NCBI GenBank assembly: GCA_015231795.1
Contig: JADGAX010000001.1
Location: 310,001-374,000 of the forward strand
DNA: 64,000 nt
From: Alphaproteobacteria bacterium
GTDB lineage: Bacteria; Pseudomonadota; Alphaproteobacteria; Rhodospirillales; WMHbin7
Reading direction: 5' to 3'
Made by a program: the position numbers and the translations under genes. This document shows positions 44,350 through 54,222 of the stretch, in pieces. The notes beneath the pieces are model-generated. The model saw only the letters and a list, made by a program, of their open reading frames with translations. It made no database searches and was not told where the DNA came from. Every line of letters begins with the position of its first letter. The first letter of the stretch is position 1.

Positions 44350-45185
44350 ACTACCGACACAACTTCCACGCCGGAAATTTCGCGGATGTGCTGAAGCACG
44401 CCGTCTTGGCATTGGTCATCCAAGCGCTTTGCAAAAAAGAAGCGCCGCTGGCTTTGATCGACACCCATGCCGGCATCGGTCGCTACGATCTGTGGACCGC
44501 AGCCCCCAACAAGACCGACGAATACAAGGAAGGCATCGGTCGCATCTGGGATCTGGCGCATTACCCCGCCGAATTGGCCGCCTATCTGCCCACCGTCAGA
44601 ACGATGAATGGCCAGCATCTGCGTCACTATCCCGGATCGCCCTATCTGATGCGCCAATTGATGCGCCCGCAAGATCGGCTGGTGCTGGCCGAATTGCATC
44701 CCGACGACGCCCAGACCTTGAAGGCGCAATTTCATGCCGACCGGCAGGTCGCTGTTCATCACATGGATGGTTGGTTGGCCTTGAAGGCATTTTTGCCGCC
44801 CAAGGAAAAGCGGGGCCTTGTCCTGATCGATCCCGCTTTCGAGGAAAGGGGGGAATACGAGCGGCTTGGACATGCGCTGATCAGCGCGCACAAACGCTGG
44901 CCACAAGGCGTGTTGATGGCTTGGCACCCCATCAAGGGCCAGGATGAGCAACAAGCCCTGGATGATATTTTGCGCAAGGCTGACGTTCCCGGCATTCTGG
45001 CGGCGCGCCACCTTGTCAGAGCGCCAAGCGATCCCAAGCTATTCAATGGCTCGGGACTTATCCTCATCAACCCGCCCTATAAACTGGATGAACAGCTCAG
45101 TCGCCTACTTCCCTGGCTTGCCGAGAAGCTGGCCCAGGGCGAAGGGGCGGCGGCTTGGCTCGACTGGCTGGCGAAAGACGTGTAA
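44346..45185 (+). CDS. rlmJ: RlmJ, 23S rRNA A2030 N6-methyltransferase
   Basis: SAM-dependent N6-adenine methyltransferase of ribosomal RNA, 279 residues. N-terminus MNYRHNFHAGNFADVLKHAVL is diagnostic, with SAM loop DTHAGIGRYDL. The catalytic DPPY-type motif reads DPAFE (D-P-A-F instead of D-P-P-F/Y), a conservative deviation. The start ATG at 44346 overlaps the hyfI stop, so translation is coupled with the Hyf-like operon although the function is unrelated. Confidence 0.93.
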   Translation: MNYRHNFHAGNFADVLKHAVLALVIQALCKKEAPLALIDTHAGIGRYDLWTAAPNKTDEYKEGIGRIWDLAHYPAELAAYLPTVRTMNGQHLRHYPGSPYLMRQLMRPQDRLVLAELHPDDAQTLKAQFHADRQVAVHHMDGWLALKAFLPPKEKRGLVLIDPAFEERGEYERLGHALISAHKRWPQGVLMAWHPIKGQDEQQALDDILRKADVPGILAARHLVRAPSDPKLFNGSGLILINPPYKLDEQLSRLLPWLAEKLAQGEGAAAWLDWLAKDV

Positions 45186-45194
45186 GAGATCCAA

Positions 45195-46970
45195 ATGAAA
45201 AAGATATGGACGATCCTGGTCGGGATTCTATCGGTTACCGGCGTCATGGCGATCCTGTTGGCCGTGGCCCTGGGATTCGCACTGGCCCATTTGGCCGACA
45301 TGAAGCCCCCCGCCTTGCCCGAACGAATCGTTCTGGACATCGATTTGAACCAGGGCGTTATCGACCAAGCGCCTACGCAAACGCCCTTTCACGCCTTCGC
45401 CAAATCGCATGGGGCCTTGCTTTTGCAAGACATCGTCGAGGCCCTGGATGGCGCCAAGAGCGACCCGCGCGTCAAAGCGGTGAATTTGCGCCTGGGCATG
45501 TCCGAGATGGGGCTTGGCCAAGCCCAGGAAATTCGCGACGCCCTGATGCGGTTTAAATCATCGGGAAAATACATTCAGTCTTTCGCGGAAAGTTTTGGCG
45601 AATTCGGCGGCGGAACGATTGACGCCTATATCGCTTCAAGCGCCGACGCCATCTGGATGCAGCCTTCCGGCGACATGGGCATGACTGGCTTTTCCGCCCA
45701 AGTGCCTTTCATCAAGGGAAGCCTGGACCTGTTGGGCATCAAGCCCGAATTCCAGCGCCGCCACGAATATAAAAGCGCCGTCGAGACTTTTACCGAAAAA
45801 TCCATGACGGCGGAATCGCGCGCCTCGATCACATCGCTGCTCGATTCCTTCATGCAGCAAGTAACAACCGGCTTGGCCGAGGGGCGTAAACTGACGCCCG
45901 AAACCGTCAAGCGGCTGATCGACCAAGCCCCGCTTGGCGGCCAGGAGGCCTTGGAAGCCAAGCTGATCGACCATCTGGGCTACGAAGACGAAGCCGACGC
46001 CGCGATGGACGCCAAATTCCCCGACGCGTCATTCGTGGATGTCGCCGATTATCTGAATGCCGCCGATCGCCTGTACGACAAGGGCAAGCACAAGATCGCC
46101 GTCATCCACGCACTTGGTCCCGTGGTCTCGGGTTCGGGCGGTGGCCAGCCTTTCGATGGCAGCCAAATGACGGTGGCGGGAGAAATGCAAGAGGCGATTG
46201 CCGACGCGCTGGACGATGAGGACGTTGCCGCCATCATCCTGCGCATCGACAGCCCCGGCGGATCGTATCTGGCGTCGGATACGATCTGGCGGGCCGTGGC
46301 GATGGCAAGGCAAGAAGGCAAGCCGGTGATCGCCTCCATCGGCGGCATGGCGGCGTCGGGCGGCTACTTCATCGCCATGGGGGCTGATCGCATCGTGGCG
46401 GCGCCGGGCGCTATAACCGGTTCAATCGGCGTTTTCGCTGGCAAGATGGTGATGACCGATTTTCTGGCCAAGCTAGGACTGTCCTTCGACGAAGTCGATG
46501 TCGGAGCCAATGCCGGATTGCTGAGCATGAATCGTTCCTTCACCCCCGCCCAGCAAGCCAAGATGACGGCCATGCTGGACCGCATCTATGACGATTTCAC
46601 GACCAAGGCGGGCCAGGGTCGAAAGATGGACCAGCAGGCCATGGACAAGGTGGCCAGGGGGCGCATCTTTACCGGGGAACAGGCGCTGAAGGCGGGTCTG
46701 ATCGACGAATTGGGCGGCTTTCAAGAAGCGCTGAGCGCCGCCAAGCGCGCCGCCAAGCTGCCAGACGACGCCAAGGTGCAACTGGTCTATCTGCCCAAGC
46801 CCCTATCGCCCCTGGAAAAGCTGGCATCGCTGCTGGATAGCGGTGAACTGCCGCTGGGGCTTCAATCGCTGGCCCGTCTGGCAAACAGCCTGCAAACGAT
46901 GAGCGCGAAACTGGGATTTGCGGACTCGGCGGGCGTCGCCAGCATGCCGCCGGTCAAAATCAGATATTGA
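45195..46970 (+). CDS. sppA: Signal peptide peptidase SppA (protease IV)
   Basis: Membrane-anchored serine peptidase that degrades cleaved signal peptides. The 591-residue protein has an N-terminal anchor ([26 protein letters not shown]), two tandem SppA/ClpP-like domains, the catalytic Lys region [18 protein letters not shown] in the first, and the nucleophile Ser in [19 protein letters not shown] in the second. This is the full-length (67-kDa) type. The stop overlaps the 3' end of the convergent GGDEF/EAL gene by 11 bases. Confidence 0.94.
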   Translation: MKKIWTILVGILSVTGVMAILLAVALGFALAHLADMKPPALPERIVLDIDLNQGVIDQAPTQTPFHAFAKSHGALLLQDIVEALDGAKSDPRVKAVNLRLGMSEMGLGQAQEIRDALMRFKSSGKYIQSFAESFGEFGGGTIDAYIASSADAIWMQPSGDMGMTGFSAQVPFIKGSLDLLGIKPEFQRRHEYKSAVETFTEKSMTAESRASITSLLDSFMQQVTTGLAEGRKLTPETVKRLIDQAPLGGQEALEAKLIDHLGYEDEADAAMDAKFPDASFVDVADYLNAADRLYDKGKHKIAVIHALGPVVSGSGGGQPFDGSQMTVAGEMQEAIADALDDEDVAAIILRIDSPGGSYLASDTIWRAVAMARQEGKPVIASIGGMAASGGYFIAMGADRIVAAPGAITGSIGVFAGKMVMTDFLAKLGLSFDEVDVGANAGLLSMNRSFTPAQQAKMTAMLDRIYDDFTTKAGQGRKMDQQAMDKVARGRIFTGEQALKAGLIDELGGFQEALSAAKRAAKLPDDAKVQLVYLPKPLSPLEKLASLLDSGELPLGLQSLARLANSLQTMSAKLGFADSAGVASMPPVKIRY

Positions 46971-49900
46971 GGGATTTCTCGAAGGGCTGGCGCGTTAACA
47001 GCGTCGTCGCCTGATCGGCGGGAACCGGCTTGCTGAACAGATAGCCTTGCAGAAGATCGGCCCCCTCGCGCGTCAAATAATCGAGCTGGGCCTCGGTTTC
47101 AACGCCCTCCGACACCACTTCCAGCTCCAAGCTGTGGCCCAGCGAAATGATGGCTCTGGCGATTTCGGCGTCGTTGGCGCTGTTGGTCAGTTCGCGCACG
47201 AAGGACTGATCGATCTTCAGACGATGCACGGGGAAACGGCGCAGATAATTCAGGCTGGAATAACCGGTGCCGAAATCGTCGATCGACATTTTCAGGCCGA
47301 TCTCGTTCAAGCGTGCCAAGGTCAGGATCGCCGCCTCGGCATCGTGCATGACCATGCTTTCCGTCAGTTCCAATTCCAGCCATGCCGGATCAAGGCCGCT
47401 GTCGGCCAGGATGCGCTTGACCACCGCCACCACGTCTTGGCGGAAGAACTGCACGGCGGACATGTTGACCGCCATGGTGATCGGCCCCAACCCTTTGTCC
47501 ATCCAGGCCCGAGCCTGACGGCAGGCCTGCACCAGCACCCATTCGCCCAAGGGAACGATCAACCCCGTATCCTCGGCCACCGGAATGAACTGCACGGGCG
47601 GGATCAGGCCGCGCTCGGGATGCATCCAGCGCACCAGGGCTTCAAAGCCGACGATGCGGCCTGTCTTGGCGTCCAACTGCGGCTGGTAGTGCAAGATGAA
47701 TTCGTTCTGTTCGACGGCGCGGCGCAGGTCGCGCTCCAATCCCAGGCGCGAACGCGCTTCGTCGTTCATGTCTTGCGAGAAGAAGCGATAGCTTCCCGGA
47801 TGCTCGCGGATGCAGCGGTACAGCGCCAAATCGGCATTGCGCACCAGATCGTCGGTGGAAGCGCCGTCATTGGGAAGGACGGCAATTCCCACATTGGCGC
47901 CCAGTCTGGCCTCATGGCCGTCGACGTCGAAAGGTTCGGACACGACCGCATTGATGCGCTGCGCCAGATGCGCCGCAATTTCCGAAGCCTTGGGATCGAT
48001 CAAGATGATGCCGAACTCGTCGCCGCCGATGCGCGCCAAAGTATCCGCCGCCCTGGCCGTAATGCGCAGGCGCTCGACGACGCCGATCAAAAGCCGGTCG
48101 CCCGCGGCATGGCCCAACGTGTCGTTCACCCGGCTGAATTGATCGAGATCGACGAATAGCAACGCCAGTTCCAATCCGCCATCAAGCGCCCGGGCAACCG
48201 CGCTGTTCAATCTCTCAAGGAACAGATGACGGTTGGGCAGAGCCGTCAGCGTATCGTAATGCGACAGATAGCGGATGCGTTCCTCGGCCCGGCGCTTCTC
48301 GGTCAGATCTTCTTGCACCACCACGTAATGCGAGACGCGCCCCTGCGCGTCGAGCATGGGGGTTACGGTCTGCTCGACGGTGTAAAGGCTGCCATCCTTC
48401 CTGCGCTCGACCATTTCGCCATGCCAGGTCAGGCCGGATTCAAGAGCCTTTTTCAGGGAATCGAATTCGGTTCCCCCATGATCCTTGACTTCAAGCAGGT
48501 TAAGCCGCTTGCCCAACACCTCGTCCGCGGCATAGCCCGAAGAGCGGCAGAAAGCGGGATTGCCCCATTCGATTCCGCCTTTGGAATCAGCGATCACGAT
48601 GGCCGAGGACGACGCCTCCATGGCTGCCGCCATCAGTTCCAGACGTTCCTGATCAAGTCCTGCCTGGACCATCAGCCCCAATCGACCGGCCAATCGATCC
48701 AACGTGGTCAGGAATTGCTGCGGAAAACGTTCCGTCTGGCTATAGGCGTGCAAAACGGCAACCACCTTGGAATGCGCCGACAGCGGAATCGCCGCCATGG
48801 CCTGATATCCCATCTTCCAAACGCCATCCAAGGACGCGCCGAAGGGATTGTCGTGAATGCAGGCTACTTGGATATTTCCGGACCTGACGGCCCGCACGGT
48901 CGGGCAGTCATTCTCGTTGTCGCCGTCGTAACGTATGCCTCTGGGCACTTGTTCCTCGGCATTGTCGCCCGCCTGGGCCTTTACGCTGATCGATCCATCG
49001 GATTCGCAAAAGCCGATCCACACCAAGGGCAACCAGAAAATGCCGGAAATCCCCTCGGAAAGACGCAGCATCAGATCGCGAAGGCTTTCGCCTTCGGCAA
49101 AAGCCCCGGTCAGCGCCCCCATCATGTCTTCGATTCGCACGGAAATCTTGGTGTCGCTGGTGTCGCGCAGCTTCACGACCCGAAACGCCGTGCCGCCGGA
49201 AGGGATTTCCGCCGTCACCAGTTCCAATGGAACGTGGCTGCCATCTTGGCGAATGCCCAGACACTCGAATCCCTTGGCTCCCGAGTCGAATCCATTGCGG
49301 CCTCTCAAAACCTGGCTTTGCGACATGGCGTCGCCACCCGGCACCAGTTGATCGAAGGAAGCTCCCAGCACAGATTCGGCATCCTGGCTGAACATGGACA
49401 GAGCGGCCGGATTCGCCGACTGCACGGTTCCTTGCGAATCGAGCATCACGATGCCGTCCGACATGCTGTTCAGAACGGCCTTCAATTGCCGCTCGCTCAT
49501 TTGAAAGCGCCGCTCGCTTTCACTGGCGGCAATGCGGGCGCTTTGCGCCATTTCGCCCTGGCGTCGCTGGGCGATCAGCAGCAGGCCCACGGCAATCGAC
49601 AAAGCCAGCAACTCGGCGAAGATGAAGCCGAAGGGGGCAAGGTCTTCGATGGGGCGCAGCCAGGGGTAGTTCAGCTTGTGGATGCCCCAAAGGAAAATGA
49701 GTAGACCAACAAACTGGCCGCCCCAGATTTTGTCCTGCCTGGATACAATAACAAACGACCAGCCCATGTAGAAATGAACCAGGGCGGCAATCAGGTAGAA
49801 AGGAAACATCGACACCAGGAAGCTGGCGCCGACAACCGCCGATCCGTAAAGCCAAAGCAGCTGCAAAGCCGCCAGCAGCAACAGGGCCGGTCTTTCAACC

Positions 49901-50241
49901 CGCCGCCCCAAAAAGACCCAGGTGCCCAGCAAAAACAACAACATAACAGCGATATGCAGCGTTTCCGCCAGCAGCGACGTCCAGAATGGCCCCAAGACGG
50001 ACGACAGAAAAAAAGACAGCATGCGCAAGACATTGACGCCGATGGCGGCCGCCCAGATTTTCAGGCCCGGCTGCGCATCCTTTTGGGAACTCAGGAAAAC
50101 CATCGCCGCGAGCAAGACAAGCGATCCCATGGCCGACCCCATGATCGCCCCGGGAAGCATGAACTTCAGGGTCTCGCCCACCATCATATCCTTGTCTTCA
50201 ATACTTGAAGGCGCATAATAACGAGGCGCTCCGCCAACCAT
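46960..50241 (-). CDS. Membrane GGDEF/EAL cyclic-di-GMP protein with PAS and GAF sensor domains
   Basis: The 1093-residue protein has an N-terminal block of about seven membrane helices, PAS domain (about 240-360, [19 protein letters not shown] type), GAF-like domain (about 365-530), second PAS/PAC ([39 protein letters not shown]), a GGDEF domain with intact ARIGGDEFG and an EAL domain with intact [15 protein letters not shown] and [14 protein letters not shown]. Both cyclase and phosphodiesterase motifs are conserved. The start may be the ATG at 50241 or an ATG about 19-20 codons later, which has AAGG upstream. Confidence 0.93.
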   Translation of the reverse strand: MVGGAPRYYAPSSIEDKDMMVGETLKFMLPGAIMGSAMGSLVLLAAMVFLSSQKDAQPGLKIWAAAIGVNVLRMLSFFLSSVLGPFWTSLLAETLHIAVMLLFLLGTWVFLGRRVERPALLLLAALQLLWLYGSAVVGASFLVSMFPFYLIAALVHFYMGWSFVIVSRQDKIWGGQFVGLLIFLWGIHKLNYPWLRPIEDLAPFGFIFAELLALSIAVGLLLIAQRRQGEMAQSARIAASESERRFQMSERQLKAVLNSMSDGIVMLDSQGTVQSANPAALSMFSQDAESVLGASFDQLVPGGDAMSQSQVLRGRNGFDSGAKGFECLGIRQDGSHVPLELVTAEIPSGGTAFRVVKLRDTSDTKISVRIEDMMGALTGAFAEGESLRDLMLRLSEGISGIFWLPLVWIGFCESDGSISVKAQAGDNAEEQVPRGIRYDGDNENDCPTVRAVRSGNIQVACIHDNPFGASLDGVWKMGYQAMAAIPLSAHSKVVAVLHAYSQTERFPQQFLTTLDRLAGRLGLMVQAGLDQERLELMAAAMEASSSAIVIADSKGGIEWGNPAFCRSSGYAADEVLGKRLNLLEVKDHGGTEFDSLKKALESGLTWHGEMVERRKDGSLYTVEQTVTPMLDAQGRVSHYVVVQEDLTEKRRAEERIRYLSHYDTLTALPNRHLFLERLNSAVARALDGGLELALLFVDLDQFSRVNDTLGHAAGDRLLIGVVERLRITARAADTLARIGGDEFGIILIDPKASEIAAHLAQRINAVVSEPFDVDGHEARLGANVGIAVLPNDGASTDDLVRNADLALYRCIREHPGSYRFFSQDMNDEARSRLGLERDLRRAVEQNEFILHYQPQLDAKTGRIVGFEALVRWMHPERGLIPPVQFIPVAEDTGLIVPLGEWVLVQACRQARAWMDKGLGPITMAVNMSAVQFFRQDVVAVVKRILADSGLDPAWLELELTESMVMHDAEAAILTLARLNEIGLKMSIDDFGTGYSSLNYLRRFPVHRLKIDQSFVRELTNSANDAEIARAIISLGHSLELEVVSEGVETEAQLDYLTREGADLLQGYLFSKPVPADQATTLLTRQPFEKSLNI

Positions 50242-50406
50242 TTTCCACGAGTCTCATGGCACGGTTACTGCCTTGAAGGCAACACGTCCAATGGTCTGCA
50301 GCCCAGATTTTGGGGTGTTTTTAAATTAAAAAAGTTTGTGATTTTCTTGGCGAAATCTGAAAATTTGGTTAATTTACTACTTGCTCAATCCGATCGCATA
50401 AGGTAT

Positions 50407-50435
50407 TTGACGTTACGTTTTCCATGGGAGATACT
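50407..50435 (+). promoter_or_regulatory. Candidate sigma-70-type promoter for the T1SS TolC gene
   Basis: TTGACG, 17 bases, GATACT, located 39 bases upstream of the start of the TolC-like gene in the AT-rich 233-base gap that also serves the divergent GGDEF/EAL gene. The -35 matches five of six positions and the -10 four of six. Confidence 0.45.
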
Positions 50436-50474
50436 CCCCTTCATCTTGTGGGTGATTGTGAGACCGGGGACTAA

Positions 50475-51794
50475 ATGAAGATAAAGAGAGTTCTTCTGGC
50501 AAGTGTGGCGCTAGCCGCTCTTTGCCTAGCAGGAACGGCAGGAACGCAAGCTGCGGTTCTGGAAGCGGAACTGCGCGATCTGGTGGACAATCACCCCCAG
50601 CTTCAGGCGGCGCGCAAAACGGCCGCTTCAGCCAAGGAAGGCGTTCGCGGCGCTTTCTCCGGCTACTATCCCAAGGTTTCGATCACTGGCGATGTCGGCC
50701 CCGAATTCGTCGACAGCCCCAGTCGCCGCAAGGACAACAAGGAAGACTATTACATTGGCCGCGACACGGCTGGCATTACGGTGACGCAGAAGCTGTTCGA
50801 CGGTTTCGCCACCCAGTCGTCAATTGAATCGGCTCGTCTGACCAGCAGCGCCGCCAACGTCAATATCGAGCAGGTGCGCCAGACCGTCATGTTGGAAGGC
50901 GCATCGGCATACCTGAACGTGCTGCGCCAGAACAGCCTGATCGAATTGGCCAAGAACAACGAAGCGAACATCCAACAGCAATTGACCCTGGAAGACGAGC
51001 GCGTTCAACGCGGCTCGGGCATTGCCGTCGACGTGTTGCAGGCCAAATCGCGTTTGCAATTGGCCAAGGAACGCCGCGTCACTTTCGAAGGCGCCCTGAT
51101 CGACGCCCAATCGCGTTACACCCAAGTGTTCAACCGCGCCCCCGAAGTCGGCGCGATGAACGACCCCAGGCCCGTGACCGACCTGCTGCCAAAGACGTTG
51201 GACGAAGCCGTCGATATCGCGCTTAAGGAAAATCCCTCGATCGCCACCAGCGACACGCAGGTTCAGTCGGCGCGCGAAAAGCGCCGCGCCGCCAGGGCTG
51301 GCTATTACCCCACGCTTTCCTTGGAAGGCAAGGCCAACTACGAAGACAACAAAAACACGGTTCAGGGCATCCGTCGCGATTGGACGTTGCTGTTGAAGGC
51401 CAACTGGGACCTGTTCTCGGGCTTTTCGACCCAGGCCGCCGTTGCGCAGGCCGCCTTCGACTACGCCGGTTCAAAGGACAATCTGGACTATGCCAAGCGC
51501 AAGGTGGTCGAGCAGACCAAGATCGCCTGGCAAGCCCTGCTGACGGCGCGCGAGCGCGTTCAACTGCTGGAAAACGCCGTCAACATCGCTTCCGAAGTCT
51601 GGGAAGGCCGCAAGAAGATGCGCGAAGCCGGCAAGGAAACCACCATCAACGTGCTGGATGCCGAGAACGAAATCTACAACGCCCGCATCAACTACGTGAA
51701 CGCCTCGTATGACGCGCGCACCGCCATCTATCAGCTATTGACGGCCATGGGCCGCCTTGATCTCGACGCCGTCGATCAGGTCGCCGTGAAGTAG
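50475..51794 (+). CDS. TolC-family type I secretion outer membrane protein
   Basis: The 439-residue precursor has a signal peptide (KRVLLASVALAALCLAGTAGTQA) and two outer-membrane-efflux domains (ELRDLVDNHPQLQAARKTAAS; DEAVDIALKENPSIATSDTQ), ending GLYQLLTAMGRLDLDAV-like (YQLLTAMGRLDLDAVDQ). Its position near an ABC exporter and HlyD adaptor marks it as the outer-membrane channel of a type I secretion system. Terminator at 51823 follows. Confidence 0.92.
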   Translation: MKIKRVLLASVALAALCLAGTAGTQAAVLEAELRDLVDNHPQLQAARKTAASAKEGVRGAFSGYYPKVSITGDVGPEFVDSPSRRKDNKEDYYIGRDTAGITVTQKLFDGFATQSSIESARLTSSAANVNIEQVRQTVMLEGASAYLNVLRQNSLIELAKNNEANIQQQLTLEDERVQRGSGIAVDVLQAKSRLQLAKERRVTFEGALIDAQSRYTQVFNRAPEVGAMNDPRPVTDLLPKTLDEAVDIALKENPSIATSDTQVQSAREKRRAARAGYYPTLSLEGKANYEDNKNTVQGIRRDWTLLLKANWDLFSGFSTQAAVAQAAFDYAGSKDNLDYAKRKVVEQTKIAWQALLTARERVQLLENAVNIASEVWEGRKKMREAGKETTINVLDAENEIYNARINYVNASYDARTAIYQLLTAMGRLDLDAVDQVAVK

Positions 51795-51822
51795 CTTGGC
51801 AACGGCCAACGACGAAATGGAC

Positions 51823-51850
51823 AAAGGCCGGGGAAAATCCCGGCCTTTTT
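51823..51850. terminator. Strong bidirectional rho-independent terminator
   Basis: Perfect 10-bp stem AAAGGCCGGG / CCCGGCCTTT with a 6-base loop, followed by TT and GTTGTTG. It lies between the convergent TolC-like and cyclase genes and can serve both, since A-rich arms give T-rich RNA in either direction. Confidence 0.9.
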
Positions 51851-51869
51851 GTTGTTGAAATCCATTCCC

Positions 51870-54131
51870 CTATTTCGACTTCGCCACATACACGCCGTCC
51901 CAATCGGCGCCCGGCGAATGGTCGCGGTAATCGGCGATGCGCTCATCGTACAGATCGTACAGATGATCGAGATGCAGCCAAGCTCCCAATTCGCGGCACT
52001 TGGCCAGCAAAGACAGCGCCTCGTCCCACTTCTGGGCGCGATAGGCCGCCAGCATCGCCTTGTGCTCCGTCTCCAAGGCCAGAAAGCGCGGATCGTTGCG
52101 CATGTCGGGCCTGCCCAGCAGCGTGAAGATGCGCACGGCCTCGGTCTTGCCCTTGACCTTGATAAGGTCGAGCTCAAGCGCCGCGTAATTCGGCGCTTCC
52201 TTATATGTGTTCTCGCCGATCACGCAGGTAACGCCGTAGGTTTTTGACTGCCCCTCCAAGCGCGACGCCAGATTCACATTGTCGCCAAGCACCGAATAGT
52301 CGAACCGCTGATCCGATCCCATATTGCCGACGCAAACCGGACCTGAATTCAGGCCGATGCCGATATTGATGGGGATGTGCTTGCGATTCTCGACCTTCGA
52401 TTCGGCTTCCAATTCGTCGTTCAAGACAACCAGCCGCTCTTTCATGACCAGCGCCGATTCGCAGGCGTTGCCGGCATGTTGAGGATCGTCTTCCGGAGCG
52501 TTCCAGAAGGCCATGATGCAATCGCCCATATATTTGTCGATCGTGCCTTGGCGCGCCAGGATCACGTCGGTCATCGGCGTCAGGAACCGGTTGATCAGGC
52601 GGGTGAGGCCCTGGGCGTCGAACTGTTCGGAAATGGTTGTAAACCCGCGCACGTCGCAGAACAGCAGCGTCATGTCTTTGATTTCGCCGCCCAGCGTCAG
52701 CTTGCCCGGATCGGAAGCCAGCCTTTCTACCTGAGCGGGTGACAGGTAGCGCGAAAAGGCTTCGCGCACTTGGCGTCGCTTTTTCTCTTCGCTGGCGAAG
52801 TTGGCATAGGTCAGTTCGATATAGATGATCAGCAAGATCAGGATGGGAATCGCCGGGTCGTAAAGAATGTTGTTGGTCGAAAACTGATACCAGGAGAAAC
52901 CGGCCAGGATTCCCGCCGTCACAAGAAAAAAGGCCATGGTCCAACGAGCGCCGATGATGGGCAGAAACAAGATCAACAGCAGACCTGCCCCCAGCGTGAA
53001 CAACGCCTCTTGCCCCGAAGCGTCGCCCGGACGGGTCAGGAATTGCGAAAACAGGATGTTCTCGATGATGTTGGCGTGAACCTCGACGCCGGGCAGGCGC
53101 AAATCGACCGGCGTGGTCTTGATGTCGAGCAATCCCACCGCCGACGTGCCGATCAGCACCATCTTGCCTGCCAGACGTGTTGGATCGAGCGTACCGTCCA
53201 GCACCTGCTTGGCGGGAACGTATTTCTCCTTGTCGTATTTCGAGAAGTTCACCCAGATGCGGCCATTATGGTCGGTGGGAATGGCCACGCCCTGCTTTTG
53301 CAAAACGATGTCCTGAACGCCGGTGCGGTCGGCTTTTAATCTGAGAAGAAGCGAGGTTTCCCCGGTGGCGACGCGCAGCATTTCGATGGCCAGCGCCGGG
53401 ACCAATTCGCCATCGATGTTCTCGACAGCGGGAACGCGCCTTGTGATGCCGTCAAGCTCGGAAAGCACGTTGAACACGCCGCGCCCGGCGGCCGCCTGAT
53501 CGAACATCAGAAGGTTGCGCACCATGCCGGGATAGGTTTGCAAGTAAGGCCTGGGATCACCCCTCAGTTCGCCAACGCTGGTCGGCTGTCGCTCGCCCTT
53601 TTCGCTGAAATCATGGCCGTCGGTGGCGGATTGGCCCAGCACCACGCGCCCGGTGCGCCGGATGGCGTCGGCCATCACTTCGTCATTGCTTTTCATCGCC
53701 ATCAAGCGGGATTTCATCGTGGGATCGAGGCCGGAAACGCTTTCCACGAATTTTTGCGGCGACATGCGATCCGGTTCGGCAAAGACAATATCGAACCCCA
53801 CCACCACGCCGCCATACTCGACGATCCGCTCGACCAAGCGGGCGACAGTGGTGCGGGCCCATGGCCACTGGCCGATGGAGGCAAGACTTTCGTCGTCAAG
53901 ATCGACGATGGCGACGACGCGTTGTTCGGGAATCGGGCGAGGTTTCTGCGTCTGGTAGAAATCGAAGGTCTTCAGACGGATCAATTCCATGAAGTCGGGA
54001 TTCACGACCATGAGGGAGATCATGGCGATCAGCAGTGCGACCGCAACCGGTCTGCCGCTCCCCGCCAGGGCCTTGAAACCCCACTTGCGCGGCTTTTTTG
54101 GAGCTGTTTTAAGCTGTTCGTTGTCGGCCAT
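51870..54131 (-). CDS. CHASE2-domain adenylate/guanylate cyclase
   Basis: The 753-residue protein has an N-terminal membrane helix (PVAVALLIAMISLMVV), a large CHASE2 extracytoplasmic sensor (about 50-340, with DLDDESLASIGQWPWARTTVARLVERI and VLIGTSAVGLLDIKTTPVD), two to three further membrane helices (about 370-445) and a class III cyclase domain (about 490-700): LLFCDVRGFTTISE, KYMGDCIMAFWNAPEDD (metal Asp) and YSVLGDNVNLASRLE (Asn/Arg transition-state). It likely makes cAMP in response to a periplasmic signal. It is opposite in strand to, and divides, the type I secretion genes. Confidence 0.93.
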   Translation of the reverse strand: MADNEQLKTAPKKPRKWGFKALAGSGRPVAVALLIAMISLMVVNPDFMELIRLKTFDFYQTQKPRPIPEQRVVAIVDLDDESLASIGQWPWARTTVARLVERIVEYGGVVVGFDIVFAEPDRMSPQKFVESVSGLDPTMKSRLMAMKSNDEVMADAIRRTGRVVLGQSATDGHDFSEKGERQPTSVGELRGDPRPYLQTYPGMVRNLLMFDQAAAGRGVFNVLSELDGITRRVPAVENIDGELVPALAIEMLRVATGETSLLLRLKADRTGVQDIVLQKQGVAIPTDHNGRIWVNFSKYDKEKYVPAKQVLDGTLDPTRLAGKMVLIGTSAVGLLDIKTTPVDLRLPGVEVHANIIENILFSQFLTRPGDASGQEALFTLGAGLLLILFLPIIGARWTMAFFLVTAGILAGFSWYQFSTNNILYDPAIPILILLIIYIELTYANFASEEKKRRQVREAFSRYLSPAQVERLASDPGKLTLGGEIKDMTLLFCDVRGFTTISEQFDAQGLTRLINRFLTPMTDVILARQGTIDKYMGDCIMAFWNAPEDDPQHAGNACESALVMKERLVVLNDELEAESKVENRKHIPINIGIGLNSGPVCVGNMGSDQRFDYSVLGDNVNLASRLEGQSKTYGVTCVIGENTYKEAPNYAALELDLIKVKGKTEAVRIFTLLGRPDMRNDPRFLALETEHKAMLAAYRAQKWDEALSLLAKCRELGAWLHLDHLYDLYDERIADYRDHSPGADWDGVYVAKSK

Positions 54132-54222
54132 GCGCCAGTCCTCCCGTTAATGGCCTATAAATTACCCTCAGTCGACGTCTGGAACAAGCCGCCATGGAAT
54201 GCTATGGTCTTGTCGGTTCTAC

